From an uncultured Bacilli bacterium (GTDB lineage Bacteria > Bacillota_I > Bacilli_A > RF39 > UBA660), in NCBI GenBank assembly GCA_947631295.1, contig CANRKU010000005.1, positions 1 to 60,579 on the forward strand: a stretch of DNA of 60,579 nt, written 5' to 3'. Under the pieces are notes generated by a model. The model saw nothing but the letters and a program-made list of their open reading frames with translations, made no database searches and was not told the origin of the DNA. The position numbers and the translations under genes are program-made. The stretch's first letter is position 1; each line of letters starts with the position of its first letter. Shown here piece after piece: positions 7,087 to 17,361 of the stretch.

Positions 7087-7302
7087 CTAAATAAATTCCA
7101 TAACTAAACTAATAATAAAGAAAGCCATACCAAGTATAAAAGTAATTCTAGTAATTACTAATTCACTACCTCTTTCTTTACGGTTAGAAAATAAATCAGA
7201 ATTACCTCCAGAAATAATTTGTGCACCACTTTCAGCTTTATTACTCTGTAATAACACAATCACAATTAATAAAATGGATATAACTAATAATACTGTTTGC
7301 AT
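7087..7302 (-). CDS. secG: Preprotein translocase subunit SecG
   Basis: SecG is the small third subunit of the SecYEG export channel. This 71-residue protein has two membrane helices flanking the conserved loop LLQSNKAESGAQIISGGNSDLF, the recognised SecG signature. Length and position ahead of rnr are typical for Bacilli. AGGGA lies upstream of the ATG. Confidence 0.95.
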   Translation of the reverse strand: MQTVLLVISILLIVIVLLQSNKAESGAQIISGGNSDLFSNRKERGSELVITRITFILGMAFFIISLVMEFI

Positions 7303-7350
7303 AGTATCCCTCCATAACTGTTAATATTTTATCATAGAATATACTAAAAA

Positions 7351-7944
7351 TCAAATTTTTTTCAAAACAATATCGAAATTTCTATAATCATATTTTTGTT
7401 TTATTTTAGGTTTATTATTATCATTCTGTGAATTACATAATTTTAAAAAATCAGATAAATTAAGTTCTTGAAAAATATTTTCATGATTTTTAATTGCCTT
7501 ACTTATTTTCTCTTTTTGAGATAAAATTTGAGAATAAAATTCTTTGGAATGATTATTCATGAAAGATTTACTAATACCCATTTTAGTAAAAATCTTATTT
7601 TCCATACTTAAATTAGTTTCTTTAATAACTAAAGAACAATTGCCTTTAAAAATTTCTTTCTTAGTAAATGGTTCTACAAAAGACAAAGAACCAGCATAAA
7701 CATTATCCTTAATACCACAATGAACACGGTAAATATAGCTACTATCATCAAAACAAAAGAATAGTTCAAAACCTTTATTTGGTTCATAAAAGCCAAAAAC
7801 AAAACCAACACTATTTTGCTGATCTGTTGTACCAAACCTCATGAAACCCTCAAACCAAATATCTTCCTGCATTATAAAATAACCATTAAACAGTTGATGA
7901 GATTTATCTAGTTGCCAATATCCTAGAATATTCTCAATTTTCAT
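7351..7944 (-). CDS. Hypothetical protein (197 aa)
   Basis: I do not recognise this protein. The N-terminal half (residues 1-110) is rich in aromatic residues and Gly, with strand-like alternation (FVFGFYEPNKGFELFFCFDD), suggesting a beta-sandwich or lipocalin-like fold. The C-terminal half is Lys/Asn-rich and helical. There is no signal peptide. A likely ribosome site (GGGGGAT) precedes the ATG at 7944. It lies between tspO and secG on the same strand, with only 24 bases to the tspO stop, so it is probably co-transcribed with tspO. Confidence 0.65.
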   Translation of the reverse strand: MKIENILGYWQLDKSHQLFNGYFIMQEDIWFEGFMRFGTTDQQNSVGFVFGFYEPNKGFELFFCFDDSSYIYRVHCGIKDNVYAGSLSFVEPFTKKEIFKGNCSLVIKETNLSMENKIFTKMGISKSFMNNHSKEFYSQILSQKEKISKAIKNHENIFQELNLSDFLKLCNSQNDNNKPKIKQKYDYRNFDIVLKKI

Positions 7945-7968
7945 AATACATCCCCCATAATTAAAATA

Positions 7969-8433
7969 TCATATATTTAAAAAATATACAAATAAATTTA
8001 AAATGCTAGCAAAAATTATCCACAATAAATATGGAATTTGTAAGTATGCACTTATTTTAGAAATTTCATAAAACTTTTTAATCATTAGCACTACAAAACC
8101 AATTAATAACAGTATCCAAATAAAAGCTAAAAAATAAAAACGAAAAGTAAAAAACCAAATACTCCAAAAGAGATTGATAATTAACTGAATTCCATAAATA
8201 AAAAGAGCATCATTTTTTTTATAAGAATCACTTTGTATAATCAAATAACTAGATATCCCCATTAAAGTATAAAGAATAGTCCAAACAATAGGAAAAACAA
8301 TACCTGGAGGTGCAAAGGAAGGTAATTTTAAATCGCTATAATTATTAGATGTTGCTGTCAAATAACCCACAAAGCTACCTAAAAAAACAGGAATAATAAT
8401 GCTATATAATAATCGTTTATAATTTATTTTCAA
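7969..8433 (-). CDS. tspO: TspO/MBR family tryptophan-rich sensory protein
   Basis: TspO proteins are five-helix membrane proteins that bind porphyrins and steroids. The 154-residue product keeps the family core: a first helix (IPVFLGSFVGYLTA), then LPSFAPPGIVFPIVWTILYTLMGISSYLI, four further hydrophobic segments, and the NLFWSIWFFTFR element of helix 3. The start is taken as the TTG at 8433, because AGGTGAT sits 6 bases ahead; a GTG at 8442 lies inside that site. What it binds here, in a probably anaerobic host-associated organism, cannot be told from sequence. Confidence 0.88.
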   Translation of the reverse strand: MKINYKRLLYSIIIPVFLGSFVGYLTATSNNYSDLKLPSFAPPGIVFPIVWTILYTLMGISSYLIIQSDSYKKNDALFIYGIQLIINLFWSIWFFTFRFYFLAFIWILLLIGFVVLMIKKFYEISKISAYLQIPYLLWIIFASILNLFVYFLNI

Positions 8434-8498
8434 AGATATCACCTAATAAAGTATATGAAAAAAGGCCATAGGAATTCCAGGACATTTTTCAAATATAT

Positions 8499-8526
8499 AA
8501 AAAAAGAACTTACTTTCCAAGTTCTT
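8499..8526 (-). terminator. eno terminator overlapping the coding end
   Basis: On the minus strand, AGAACTT pairs with AAGTTCT and is followed by seven Ts. The 5' arm is made of the final eno codons and the stop codon lies in the loop, so the terminator starts before the gene ends. Confidence 0.75.
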
Positions 8527-9742
8527 CTTCAATTCTCATTAATTGATTATATTTACAAATTCGATCTGTTCTAGACATGGAACCTGTTTTTATTTGACCT
8601 AAATCAAGTCCTACAGCTAAATCAGCTATCGTTGTATCTTCCGTTTCTCCACTACGATGAGAAATAATCGTCTTATAACCATACTTTCTAGCAAGTTCAA
8701 TTGTTTCTAAAGTTTCAGTAATTGTACCGATTTGATTTACTTTTAACAGAATCGCATTTCCCGCCTGTTTATCAATTCCCATTTGCAGACACTCTTTATT
8801 TGTTACAAATAAATCATCTCCAACTAATTGAATTTTATCACCAAGTATACTAGTAATCTTAGTAAAGCCTTCCCAATCATTTTCATCAACAGGATCTTCT
8901 ATTGAAATAATAGGATATTTATTTACTAATTCTTGATAAAATTCAATCAATTGATCTGTAGTTAAGCTTCTATTTTCACCAACTAAATTATATTTTCCAG
9001 TTTCTTTATCATAGAATTCACTAGCAGCAACATCAATTGCGATACAAACATCTTTTCCAGGAATATATCCTGCCTTTTGAATTGCTTCCATAATCAATTC
9101 AAATCCCTCAGTATTAGATTGTAAATCAGGAGCAAAGCCACCTTCATCACCAACACCAGTAGCAAGATGCTTGCTGTTTAATACCTTTTTTAAATTGTGA
9201 AAAACTTCAGCACCAATTCTAACTCGATCGCAAATGGTATTTGCTTGAGGTACAATCATGAATTCTTGAAAATCAAGTTTATTGTCAGCATGAGCACCAC
9301 CATTAAGGATATTCATCATCGGTACTGGTAAAGTAGTGCCATTTCCTACATAACGATAAAGTGGTAATTTTTTTTGAATAGCACTAGCCTTCATAGCTGC
9401 CATACTAATTCCTAGAATGGCATTTGCACCATATTTAGATTTAGTTTTGGTACCATCTGCCTCAATCATAGCATAATCAAGTTCTTTTTGATTTTCTGCA
9501 TCCATTCCAATTACTAAATCACGAAGTGGTCCATTAACATTTGCTACAGCATTTAAAACGCCTTTTCCCATAAAACGAGTACCACCATCACGCATCTCTA
9601 AGGCTTCTCTTTCTCCAGTAGATGCTCCACTTGGTACAGCAGCTCTACCTAATGTTCCATCTTCTAAAATAACATCTACTTCTACAGTAGGATTCCCCCT
9701 AGAATCTAATATTTCTCTTCCTTTTACATCAATTATCTTCAT
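8510..9742 (-). CDS. eno: Enolase (phosphopyruvate hydratase)
   Basis: Enolase converts 2-phosphoglycerate to phosphoenolpyruvate in glycolysis. The 410-residue protein has the N-terminal [14 protein letters not shown], the active-site loop [48 protein letters not shown] and [18 protein letters not shown]. It is somewhat shorter than the usual 425-430 residues, with trimming at the C-terminus. A good ribosome site (GAAAGGAAG) precedes the ATG. It stands between tspO and murD rather than in a glycolytic operon, which suggests scattered glycolysis genes in this genome. Confidence 0.97.
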   Translation of the reverse strand: MKIIDVKGREILDSRGNPTVEVDVILEDGTLGRAAVPSGASTGEREALEMRDGGTRFMGKGVLNAVANVNGPLRDLVIGMDAENQKELDYAMIEADGTKTKSKYGANAILGISMAAMKASAIQKKLPLYRYVGNGTTLPVPMMNILNGGAHADNKLDFQEFMIVPQANTICDRVRIGAEVFHNLKKVLNSKHLATGVGDEGGFAPDLQSNTEGFELIMEAIQKAGYIPGKDVCIAIDVAASEFYDKETGKYNLVGENRSLTTDQLIEFYQELVNKYPIISIEDPVDENDWEGFTKITSILGDKIQLVGDDLFVTNKECLQMGIDKQAGNAILLKVNQIGTITETLETIELARKYGYKTIISHRSGETEDTTIADLAVGLDLGQIKTGSMSRTDRICKYNQLMRIEEELGK

Positions 9743-9849
9743 AAATTTCTTCCTTTCTATTTATAATATCTAATTTTTGAAGACATCGTACTTGTCCAGT
9801 CTTCTTATTCTCTTTCCCTATTTTTAATACTTTACCTTCGTATTTTCCA

Positions 9850-11205
9850 TTATTTTTTCTCCAATTCAATAGCATATTTTTTAAATTCTGCTCCGCGTTC
9901 TTCGCACTCTTTATATTGATCCCAAGAAGCACTAGCAGGACTTAATAATAGTATATCACCACTTTTACTAATACTCCAAGCCGTTTCAAAAGCATCTTTT
10001 AAAAATTCATATTGATAAGTAGGAATATTCATTTTATCCCCAAATTCTTTGACACGATTTCTACAACTACCTATCGCAAAAATAGCTTTTACATGACTCA
10101 TATAATCACTTAATTCATTAAAATCTTGCCCTCTTTCATAACCACCTAAAAACAAAATAGTAGGATTTTGAAAACTAGATAAAGCTATCTGGCAACATTT
10201 AATATTGGTAGCTTCCGTATCATTATAAAACTTTCTTCCATCAACCTCACACACAAATTCTAAACGATGTTCTACACCACCAAAAGTATTTAATACCTTT
10301 TGAATTATTTCATTACTAACACCAATTTCTTTTACCGCTAAAATAGCTGCCATAATATTTTCATAATTATGATTCCCAATTAATCTAATTTGATCTAAAT
10401 TGATAATTTTCTCATCATAATAATAAATAGCATTTTCTTTGATATAAGCTCCATTAATTTCATTTTTACTAGAAAAATACTTAACAGTCGATTTAATATC
10501 TTTGACCAAATGTAATGCTTCCTCATTTTCCATATTGGTAATTGCGATATCACTACTTGTTTGATTTTGAAAAATTCTCTTCTTTACTTCTTTATAATAA
10601 TCATAAGTTTTCATAAATTCAATATGTGCTTCACTAATATTTGTAAGTATCGCAATATCAGGATGATACTCTTTTACATTTTCTAATTGTTGACAACTAA
10701 TTTCATCTACAATAATATCATTTTCTTCTAACTTATCTAAAAAACTACATAAAGGATACCCAATATTACCTGCTAAATGAACTCTTTTTCCTGCTTCTTT
10801 GATAAAGTTATAAATAAGTGTTGTTGTTGTAGTCTTACCATTAGTACCAGTAATCCCTATTAATTTAATATTTTTATCTTTAGGAATGAGTCTATAAGCC
10901 ATTTCTGTTTCATTTATTACCTCTACCCCTATTTCTTTTGCTTTTAATACATAAAAATGGTCAATCGGAACACCAGGATTTTTAATTAAATATTGAAAAC
11001 TATCATCTAATAAATCTTGGGGATGAGAACCAAATATGAACTCTACACCTAAATCTTTTAATTCTTTTATTTTACTAACATCATGTTTTTCTTCTTCCTT
11101 ACCATCATTAACAACAACAGTATTTCCCTTGTTTATTAAAACTTTAGCAACTTCATACCCACTTCTAGCAAAACCTAATATCAGTATTTTTTGATTTTCA
11201 AACAT
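9850..11205 (-). CDS. murD: UDP-N-acetylmuramoylalanine-D-glutamate ligase
   Basis: MurD adds D-glutamate to UDP-MurNAc-L-alanine in cytosolic peptidoglycan synthesis. The 451-residue protein has a Rossmann N-terminal domain (ILGFARSGYEVAKVLINKG), the ATP loop ITGTNGKTTTTTLI, GNIGYP, DEISCQQLE, LTNISEAHIEFM, GGVEHRLE and the C-terminal LFLGGYERGQDF. Its presence shows that the organism makes a peptidoglycan wall and is not a true mollicute. GGTGG lies 8 bases before the ATG. The gene stands alone, outside a dcw cluster, and the IS inserted just upstream (11279) may affect its promoter. Confidence 0.96.
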   Translation of the reverse strand: MFENQKILILGFARSGYEVAKVLINKGNTVVVNDGKEEEKHDVSKIKELKDLGVEFIFGSHPQDLLDDSFQYLIKNPGVPIDHFYVLKAKEIGVEVINETEMAYRLIPKDKNIKLIGITGTNGKTTTTTLIYNFIKEAGKRVHLAGNIGYPLCSFLDKLEENDIIVDEISCQQLENVKEYHPDIAILTNISEAHIEFMKTYDYYKEVKKRIFQNQTSSDIAITNMENEEALHLVKDIKSTVKYFSSKNEINGAYIKENAIYYYDEKIINLDQIRLIGNHNYENIMAAILAVKEIGVSNEIIQKVLNTFGGVEHRLEFVCEVDGRKFYNDTEATNIKCCQIALSSFQNPTILFLGGYERGQDFNELSDYMSHVKAIFAIGSCRNRVKEFGDKMNIPTYQYEFLKDAFETAWSISKSGDILLLSPASASWDQYKECEERGAEFKKYAIELEKK

Positions 11206-11252
11206 ATTAAAACCACCTTTATATTATTATACTATAAAATTTTGAAAATTTT

Positions 11253-11278
11253 ATCTAAATCAGGTAACTAGAAAAGAA
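11253..11278. repeat. Target-site duplication, left copy (26 bp)
   Basis: This 26-base stretch (ATCTAAATCAGG...AGAAAAGAA) is identical to 12466-12491. The two copies exactly border the IS ends, as a target duplication would. Confidence 0.9.
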
Positions 11279-12465
11279 TGTATAGTTGTAAATGATGTGA
11301 GACCAAAAAATTAAAAAAGTTAAAGTGATATGATATAGTAAAAATGATAATTAAAGAATTTAGGTAAGGTAAATAAAATGTTGAATTTTAATTCAATATT
11401 TTATTTAGCAGTAGAAGCGTTAGCTTCTAAAAAATGTCTTTTTTCTAAAGGAGAATGCCAACCAAGAACTTGCATTGGAATGTTATTACTTCTTTTGAGA
11501 TAAGATTTCATTTGTTTCAGAAGATCTTCATAAGAATAAAACTTTAAAAATTGATAGAATCTTTGTTGATCATTACGGTGACTTCTTTCGACTTTACCAT
11601 TATGTCTAGGAGTTCTAGGTTTAATGAGCTTATGTTGAATGTTTAAAGAATTACATAAGATATCAAAAGGATGAATTCTATCCGTTTTCGCAATATGAGT
11701 GAATTCAGAACCATTATCAGTTTGGATAATTTGAGGTTTATATCCAAAATAGAAAATAGCTCTTTTAACAAAATCAATAGTAGAATAAGAGGACTGTTCT
11801 TTGTAAGGATAAATAAATCTTTCACGAGAGGCTTCATCAATAATGGTATATTGGTAAAATTTTTGTGGATCGTTACCAGAATAACATTCAGTAGGTACAT
11901 ATTTAACATCTAATTGCCATTTAATACCAAGTTGTTTAGGAGTATCATAATGTTTAGGAATATACTTCTTATGCTTTTCTTGATTCACATAGAAGCCAAG
12001 TTTTCTCATAACTCTGAATAAAGAACAAGCATGTCTAGAATAACCTTTTTCAGTTCTTAATTTTCCATAGAGTTCACAGAGGGAAATATGGGGATTTCTT
12101 CTAGTGTAGTCATGAATCCATTTTAATTCTTGTTCAGTATGAGCATTTGGATGTGGAGTATTGGGTTTATGAGATTTATCAATTAAAGATTCTTTGGTTC
12201 CATCAAACTTTTTATTCCAACGCATTAAAGAAGATTTAGAAATATGATATCTTCTACAAACATGGTTAATAGAATGAGTTTGTCTATAAAGTTTAACGGA
12301 ATAAAATTTAGTGTTTAAATCATGTGGCAAATATCTTAGAGATTGTGATATACTAGTCATAGCGATCAGATCCTTTCTTTAAATGTGTTTGTTTCAATTA
12401 ACATTTTACTGGATCAATCGCTTTTTGTATACATTAATCGGTGTCACATCAATTGTAACACTACA
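11279..12465 (-). mobile_element. Intact IS element, IS481-like with 26-bp target duplication
   Basis: The element is 1187 bp, with one transposase gene. Its ends, TGTATAGTTG... on the left and TGTAGTGTTAC... read inward from the right, form imperfect inverted repeats (20 of 26 positions match). Identical 26-bp direct repeats flank it. Usual IS481 members make short duplications. Duplications of about 24-29 bp are known for the IS1202 group, although IS1202 itself is longer. A second, truncated copy at 98-333 shows that the element has moved within this genome. Confidence 0.9.
11401..12360 (-). CDS. DDE transposase, IS481-like (rve integrase core)
   Basis: The 319-residue transposase has an N-terminal helix-turn-helix (INHVCRRYHISKSSLMRWNKKF), a second HTH region, and an rve-type DDE core. 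The catalytic residues are the Asp of WQLDVKYVP, the Asp of IIQTDNGSEFT and the Glu of NGKVERSHR. The reading frame is intact with no programmed frameshift. The ATG lies at 12360, with GAAAGGATC as ribosome site. It should be active. The gene ends in a palindrome (about 11368-11405) that could terminate transcription in both directions. Confidence 0.93.
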   Translation of the reverse strand: MTSISQSLRYLPHDLNTKFYSVKLYRQTHSINHVCRRYHISKSSLMRWNKKFDGTKESLIDKSHKPNTPHPNAHTEQELKWIHDYTRRNPHISLCELYGKLRTEKGYSRHACSLFRVMRKLGFYVNQEKHKKYIPKHYDTPKQLGIKWQLDVKYVPTECYSGNDPQKFYQYTIIDEASRERFIYPYKEQSSYSTIDFVKRAIFYFGYKPQIIQTDNGSEFTHIAKTDRIHPFDILCNSLNIQHKLIKPRTPRHNGKVERSHRNDQQRFYQFLKFYSYEDLLKQMKSYLKRSNNIPMQVLGWHSPLEKRHFLEANASTAK

Positions 12466-12491
12466 ATCTAAATCAGGTAACTAGAAAAGAA
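12466..12491. repeat. Target-site duplication, right copy (26 bp)
   Basis: This is identical to 11253-11278. The femX promoter begins 5 bases further on, so the insertion leaves that promoter intact. Confidence 0.9.
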
Positions 12492-12495
12492 AAAA

Positions 12496-12524
12496 TTGAA
12501 TTCATACAAGAAACATGATATAAT
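12496..12524 (+). promoter_or_regulatory. femX promoter
   Basis: TTGAAT (12496-12501) and TATAAT (12519-12524) are spaced by 17 bases. They lie just outside the IS target duplication and 32 bases before the chosen ATG. Confidence 0.8.
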
Positions 12525-12555
12525 ATTCTTCCTTATGAAAGAAAGGAGGGATACC

Positions 12556-13800
12556 ATGAAAATTATTACTTTATCGGATGAAGAATTTAATCGTTTTTCT
12601 GACAATTACAAAGATGCTAATATGTATCAAACTATAAGCTACGCAAAAGTTATGAAACATGAAGGATATAATTATCATCTTTTAGGTTTTGTAAATAATA
12701 GTAATGAATTAATTGGTACTACGATGGTTTTATATAAAAAAGTATTCTTAAATTATAAAATTGCATATGCTCCTTTCGGATTTTTAATTGATTATTCTAA
12801 TAATGACTTAGTAGAAGAATTGACTACAAAATTAAAATTATTATTAGCAAAACAAAAATTTATATCTTTAAAAATAAATCCTAATATTATCTGTTCTGAA
12901 AGAGATAAATATGGGAAAATAATTACTTATAACCCAGAAATTAATGACATTTTAGAAATACTACAAAAAAATGGATATATTCATACTGGATTTAATAACT
13001 ATTTTGAAAATAAAAACCCTCGTTGGAATGCCATATTAAAGTTAACAGCTTCTAATGATAATTTATATAAAAATCTAAGTAAACAAACCAGAAATAAAAT
13101 TAGTAAGGCTATTAGAAGTGGTATTGAAATTGTAGAAGGATCGAAAGATGATTTAGGAATTTTATATGAATTTATCAAGAAAAAAGAAAAAAGAAGCTTA
13201 AAATACTATAGAAATATTTGTGAAGAATTCCAAGATAATGCTAAAATTTATTTAGCAAAATTGAATACTAGAAATTATGTTAGTAAAAGCAAAATTGCTT
13301 ATGAACAAGAATTAGAATTCAATGAAATTTATAATACTGAATTGCAGGAACAAAGTAGAGAAGGAAAAGATTTAACTAGTATTATTAATAAAAAAATGGA
13401 ATCTGATAAAAGATTATCTATATATCAAAATAATTTAATTAGAGCTACTAATTACTTTGGAAGATATCCAGATGGTTTAACGATAGGTGGTTTATTAGCA
13501 ATTTCATATAAGGATAAGATGTATTTAATAATTGAAGGGTTTAACCAAAAATACAGAGTTTTTAATCCAAACTATTTATTAAAATGGGAAATCATTAAGG
13601 ATTTAAATATAAAAGAATATAAATATTTTAATATGAATGGTATTGTTGGAGAATTTAAGGAAAAAAATAAATATTCTGGATTGAATGAAATGAAATTGGG
13701 TTATCACGCTAGGGCAGTTGAATATATTGGAGAATTTGATTTAATAATTAATAAAGCGGCATATAATATTTATATGAACAAACAAAAAAAGAAAAAATAA
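12556..13800 (+). CDS. FemX/FemAB-type peptidoglycan interpeptide-bridge aminoacyltransferase
   Basis: FemX/FemAB enzymes transfer amino acids from charged tRNA to the stem-peptide lysine of lipid II. The 414-residue protein shows the paired GNAT-like layout: YQTISYAKVMKHEGYNYHLLGF and YAPFGFLIDY in the first half, RWNAILKL and LSKQTRNKISKAIRSGIEI in the middle, a helical coiled-coil arm (about residues 240-300), and YLIIEGFNQKY and YKYFNMNGIVGEF in the second half. I take the ATG at 12556 because GAAAGGAGGG lies 6 bases ahead; a longer start would begin within the promoter. It is one of few plus-strand genes. Which amino acid it adds is unknown. Confidence 0.9.
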   Translation: MKIITLSDEEFNRFSDNYKDANMYQTISYAKVMKHEGYNYHLLGFVNNSNELIGTTMVLYKKVFLNYKIAYAPFGFLIDYSNNDLVEELTTKLKLLLAKQKFISLKINPNIICSERDKYGKIITYNPEINDILEILQKNGYIHTGFNNYFENKNPRWNAILKLTASNDNLYKNLSKQTRNKISKAIRSGIEIVEGSKDDLGILYEFIKKKEKRSLKYYRNICEEFQDNAKIYLAKLNTRNYVSKSKIAYEQELEFNEIYNTELQEQSREGKDLTSIINKKMESDKRLSIYQNNLIRATNYFGRYPDGLTIGGLLAISYKDKMYLIIEGFNQKYRVFNPNYLLKWEIIKDLNIKEYKYFNMNGIVGEFKEKNKYSGLNEMKLGYHARAVEYIGEFDLIINKAAYNIYMNKQKKKK

Positions 13801-13913
13801 TGTCTTTTTTTAAGAACTTTTTCCCATAGCAGTATTAATGATATCCTCTTTAATAGTTCATTTTCATCGATACAGTTGGCCAAAGAAACAAAAATTTTTC
13901 ATATGAAATCAAT

Positions 13914-13945
13914 ATAAAAAATCCTAAGAAAACTTAGGATTTTTT
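13914..13945 (-). terminator. tuf terminator (bidirectional)
   Basis: ATCCTAAG (13921-13928) pairs with CTTAGGAT (13933-13940), with A-runs and T-runs outside on both strands. It sits between the convergent ends of femX and tuf and can serve both. Confidence 0.85.
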
Positions 13946-13963
13946 ATGATTCAATATGATGAA

Positions 13964-15133
13964 TTAAGCATCAATTTTACTAACTGAACCAGCACCAACA
14001 GTACGTCCACCTTCACGGATAGAGAACTTAGTTCCTTGTTCAATAGCAATTGGGTGAATTAATTCAACTGTCATACTAACGTTATCACCTGGCATAACCA
14101 TTTCAACACCAGCTGGAAGAGTAATAACTCCAGTTACGTCTGTAGTTCTGAAATAGAATTGAGGACGATAGTTTGCAAAGAATGGAGTATGACGTCCACC
14201 TTCTTCTTTACTAAGTACATAAACTTCAGCTTCGAACTTAGTATGTGGTGTAACTGATCCTGGTTTAGCAAGAACTTGACCACGTTCAACTTGTTCACGA
14301 GCAATACCACGAAGTAATACTCCGGCATTATCCCCTGCTTGAGCAAAGTCTAATTGTTTACGGAACATTTCAATTCCAGTAACAACAGTCTTTTGAGTAT
14401 CTCTAATACCAACGATTTCAACTTCATCATTAAGTTTTAATTGTCCACGTTCAACACGTCCAGTAACAACAGTTCCACGTCCAGTAATAGTGAATACATC
14501 TTCAATACTCATTAAGAATGGTTTGTCTGTATCACGTTCTGGAGTAGGAATCCATTCATCAACTGCAGCCATTAATTGTTGAACACTTTCTACATATTTA
14601 GGATCTCCTTCAAGAGCCTTTAATGCAGAACCACGGATAATTGGAGTTTCATCTCCTTCAAATCCATATTCGTTTAATAGATCACGAATTTCCATTTCTA
14701 CTAATTCTAGTAATTCTTCATCATCAACCATATCACATTTGTTCATGAATACTACCATTCTAGGTACTCCAACTTGACGAGCAAGTAAGATATGTTCACG
14801 AGTTTGTGCCATAGGTCCATCAGTAGCAGCAATAACTAAGATTGCTCCATCCATTTGTGCTGCACCAGTAATCATGTTTTTTACATAGTCAGCATGTCCT
14901 GGACAGTCTACGTGAGCATAATGACGATTAGCTGTCTCATACTCTACGTGAGCAGTATTAATAGTAATACCTCTTTCTCTTTCTTCAGGTGCTTTGTCGA
15001 TATCAGCAAAATCAACAGCAGAACCTAAAACTTTTGTAATAGCAGCTGTTAAAGTAGTTTTACCATGATCTACGTGACCAATTGTTCCTACGTTAACATG
15101 TGGTTTAGAACGATTAAATTTCTCTTTTGCCAT
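13964..15133 (-). CDS. tuf: Elongation factor Tu
   Basis: EF-Tu delivers aminoacyl-tRNA to the ribosome as a GTP complex. The 389-residue protein has the P-loop [13 protein letters not shown], switch 1 [26 protein letters not shown], the NKCD guanine motif, and complete domains 2 and 3 ending [14 protein letters not shown]. It is a few residues shorter than the common 394-396. The gene has its own promoter (15170-15198) and terminator, so it can be made independently of rpsL-rpsG-fusA, which it follows. AGGAGG lies 7-8 bases before the ATG. Confidence 0.99.
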   Translation of the reverse strand: MAKEKFNRSKPHVNVGTIGHVDHGKTTLTAAITKVLGSAVDFADIDKAPEERERGITINTAHVEYETANRHYAHVDCPGHADYVKNMITGAAQMDGAILVIAATDGPMAQTREHILLARQVGVPRMVVFMNKCDMVDDEELLELVEMEIRDLLNEYGFEGDETPIIRGSALKALEGDPKYVESVQQLMAAVDEWIPTPERDTDKPFLMSIEDVFTITGRGTVVTGRVERGQLKLNDEVEIVGIRDTQKTVVTGIEMFRKQLDFAQAGDNAGVLLRGIAREQVERGQVLAKPGSVTPHTKFEAEVYVLSKEEGGRHTPFFANYRPQFYFRTTDVTGVITLPAGVEMVMPGDNVSMTVELIHPIAIEQGTKFSIREGGRTVGAGSVSKIDA

Positions 15134-15169
15134 TTTTTAATTTCCTCCTTTTTGATTTATACATCTTAT

Positions 15170-15198
15170 ATTTTATCTAACAATTGATTTTTTTTCAA
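15170..15198 (-). promoter_or_regulatory. tuf promoter
   Basis: On the minus strand, TTGAAA (15198-15193) and TAAAAT (15175-15170) lie 17 bases apart in the fusA-tuf gap. They give tuf separate expression. The hairpins at 15217-15239 and 15247-15268 upstream could end or attenuate transcription from fusA. Confidence 0.7.
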
Positions 15199-15277
15199 CT
15201 GTTTTGATACGTTTTTATCATTTCTGATAAAAATATTTATAACAACAAGGAAATATATTCCTTGTTATTAATGATAA

Positions 15278-17347
15278 TTAGTTACCGCTTTTTTTAATAA
15301 TTTCATCAGCGATATTCTTTGGTACTTCTTCATAATGATCAAATACCATTACGAAGTTACCACGACCTTGCGTATTAGAACGCAAACTTGTCGCATATCC
15401 AAACATTTCAGAAAGTGGTACCATAGCATCTAATCGAACTGCATTTCCAACACTTTCTTGACCAAGTGGACGTCCACGACGACTAGTTAAGTCTCCCATA
15501 ACATTACCAAAATATTCATCTGGTGTAGTTACTTCAACTTTCATAATTGGTTCAAGAAGAACTGGATGACATTTATTTTTAGCTTCTTTTAAAGCAAAAC
15601 TTGCTGCAATCTTAAATGCCATTTCATTAGAGTCTACATCATGATATGATCCATCAAATAATGTAGCTTTAACATCAATCATAGGGTATCCTGCTAAAAC
15701 ACCAGTTTGTAGTGCTTCTTGTAATCCTTTATCAACAACTGGAATGTATTCACGAGGAACAACACCACCAACGATTGCATCAACAAATTCATATCCTTTA
15801 TCAGGATTTGGTTCAAATTTAACCCATACGTGTCCATATTGTCCACGACCACCAGATTGTTTAATATATTTACCTTCACAATCAGCAGCTTGACGAAGTG
15901 TTTCACGATAAGCAACTTGAGGTTTACCAATATTAGCTTCTACTTGGAATTCATCTTTCATTCTAGTAACTAATACATCTAAGTGTAATTCACCCATACC
16001 TGCAATTACAGTTTGACCTGTTTCTTGATCTGTATGTACTCTGAATGTAGGATCTTCTTCTGCAAGTTTTTGTAAAGCAATACCCATTTTTTCTTGATCT
16101 GCTTTTGTCTTAGGTTCAACAGCTACCTCAATAACTGGTTCTGGAAATTCCATTGATTCTAGAATAACAGGTTTCTTTTCATCACACAAAGTATCTCCAG
16201 TAGTTGTATTCTTAAGACCAACAATTGCAGCGATATCACCAGTATATACATCTGTAATTTCTGTTCTATTATTAGCATGCATTAATAATAAACGTCCAAC
16301 TCTTTCTTTGATATCTTTAGTAGAATTTAATACATAAGAACCACTTGATAAGTGTCCAGAATAAACTCTAAAGAATGTTAAACGTCCAACAAATGGATCT
16401 GTCATAACTTTAAATGCTAATGCACTAAATGGTTCATTATCTGATGGATGTCTAACTGCTGGATTTCCATCTAAATCTGTTCCTTCAATACTAGCAATAT
16501 CAGTAGGTGCTGGTAAATAGTCAATTACTGCATCAAGTAGTAATTTAACACCCATATTACCAAGTGCTGTACCACATAGTACAGGGAAGAACTTAACAGC
16601 AAGAGTTCCTGTACGAATAGCTCTTTTCATCATATCAACAGTAACTTCTCCACCATCTAAATAAGTTTCCATTAATTCATCATCAAATTCAGCAATTGCT
16701 TCAATAAGATCATTATGTTTTTGTGAAGCAATATCTTGTAAGTCTGCTGGAATTTCAATTTCCTTAGCATCTTCTTCTTGCTTACCATCATATTCGTAAG
16801 CTTTCATAGTAACAAGATCGATAACACCATGGAACTCTGATTCTGCTCCAATTGGCCATTCAATAGGTTTAGCATTAACTCCTAATCTAGAATCAATTGT
16901 TCCTAGAGTATATTCAAAGTTAGCACCCATTTTATCCATCTTATTAGCAAATATTAAACGAGGTACAAAAAACTCTGTAGCTTGGCGCCAAACTGTTTCT
17001 GTTTGAGGTTCAACACCAGCTTGAGCATCTAATAAAGCAACAGCACCATCTAGAACTCTTAAACTACGACTAACTTCAACCGTAAAGTCTACGTGTCCTG
17101 GAGTATCGATGATATTCATACGATATCCTTTCCAATATGCAGTAGTTGCTGCTGATGTAATGGTAATACCACGTTCTTGTTCTTGTTTCATCCAATCCAT
17201 TTGTGATTCTCCATCATGAGTTTCACCAATTTTATGGATTTTCTTTGTATGGAATAATACACGTTCTGTACAAGTAGTTTTACCTGCATCGATATGTGCC
17301 ATAATTCCAAAATTTCTTGTTTTTTCTAATGACGTATCACGAGCCAT
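15278..17347 (-). CDS. fusA: Elongation factor G
   Basis: EF-G drives translocation of the ribosome along mRNA using GTP. The 689-residue protein has [44 protein letters not shown], and the later domains II-V including [14 protein letters not shown] and [11 protein letters not shown]. The length is normal (about 690). It follows rpsG by 14 bases in the rpsL-rpsG-fusA operon. The usual fusidic-acid-site residues were not compared in detail. Confidence 0.99.
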   Translation of the reverse strand: MARDTSLEKTRNFGIMAHIDAGKTTCTERVLFHTKKIHKIGETHDGESQMDWMKQEQERGITITSAATTAYWKGYRMNIIDTPGHVDFTVEVSRSLRVLDGAVALLDAQAGVEPQTETVWRQATEFFVPRLIFANKMDKMGANFEYTLGTIDSRLGVNAKPIEWPIGAESEFHGVIDLVTMKAYEYDGKQEEDAKEIEIPADLQDIASQKHNDLIEAIAEFDDELMETYLDGGEVTVDMMKRAIRTGTLAVKFFPVLCGTALGNMGVKLLLDAVIDYLPAPTDIASIEGTDLDGNPAVRHPSDNEPFSALAFKVMTDPFVGRLTFFRVYSGHLSSGSYVLNSTKDIKERVGRLLLMHANNRTEITDVYTGDIAAIVGLKNTTTGDTLCDEKKPVILESMEFPEPVIEVAVEPKTKADQEKMGIALQKLAEEDPTFRVHTDQETGQTVIAGMGELHLDVLVTRMKDEFQVEANIGKPQVAYRETLRQAADCEGKYIKQSGGRGQYGHVWVKFEPNPDKGYEFVDAIVGGVVPREYIPVVDKGLQEALQTGVLAGYPMIDVKATLFDGSYHDVDSNEMAFKIAASFALKEAKNKCHPVLLEPIMKVEVTTPDEYFGNVMGDLTSRRGRPLGQESVGNAVRLDAMVPLSEMFGYATSLRSNTQGRGNFVMVFDHYEEVPKNIADEIIKKSGN

Positions 17348-17361
17348 ATACTATTCCTTTC

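Noticed and set aside
9729..9932. Minus-strand 67-residue frame between murD and eno
   Set aside because: Most of it lies inside murD in another frame. The rest (GKYEGKVLKIGKENKK) has no ribosome site of its own. It could be a decayed C-terminal remnant, but nothing supports a gene.
11643..11913. Two extra frames inside the transposase gene
   Set aside because: Both are shadows of the transposase in other frames, with no ribosome site and no IS accessory gene known to match.
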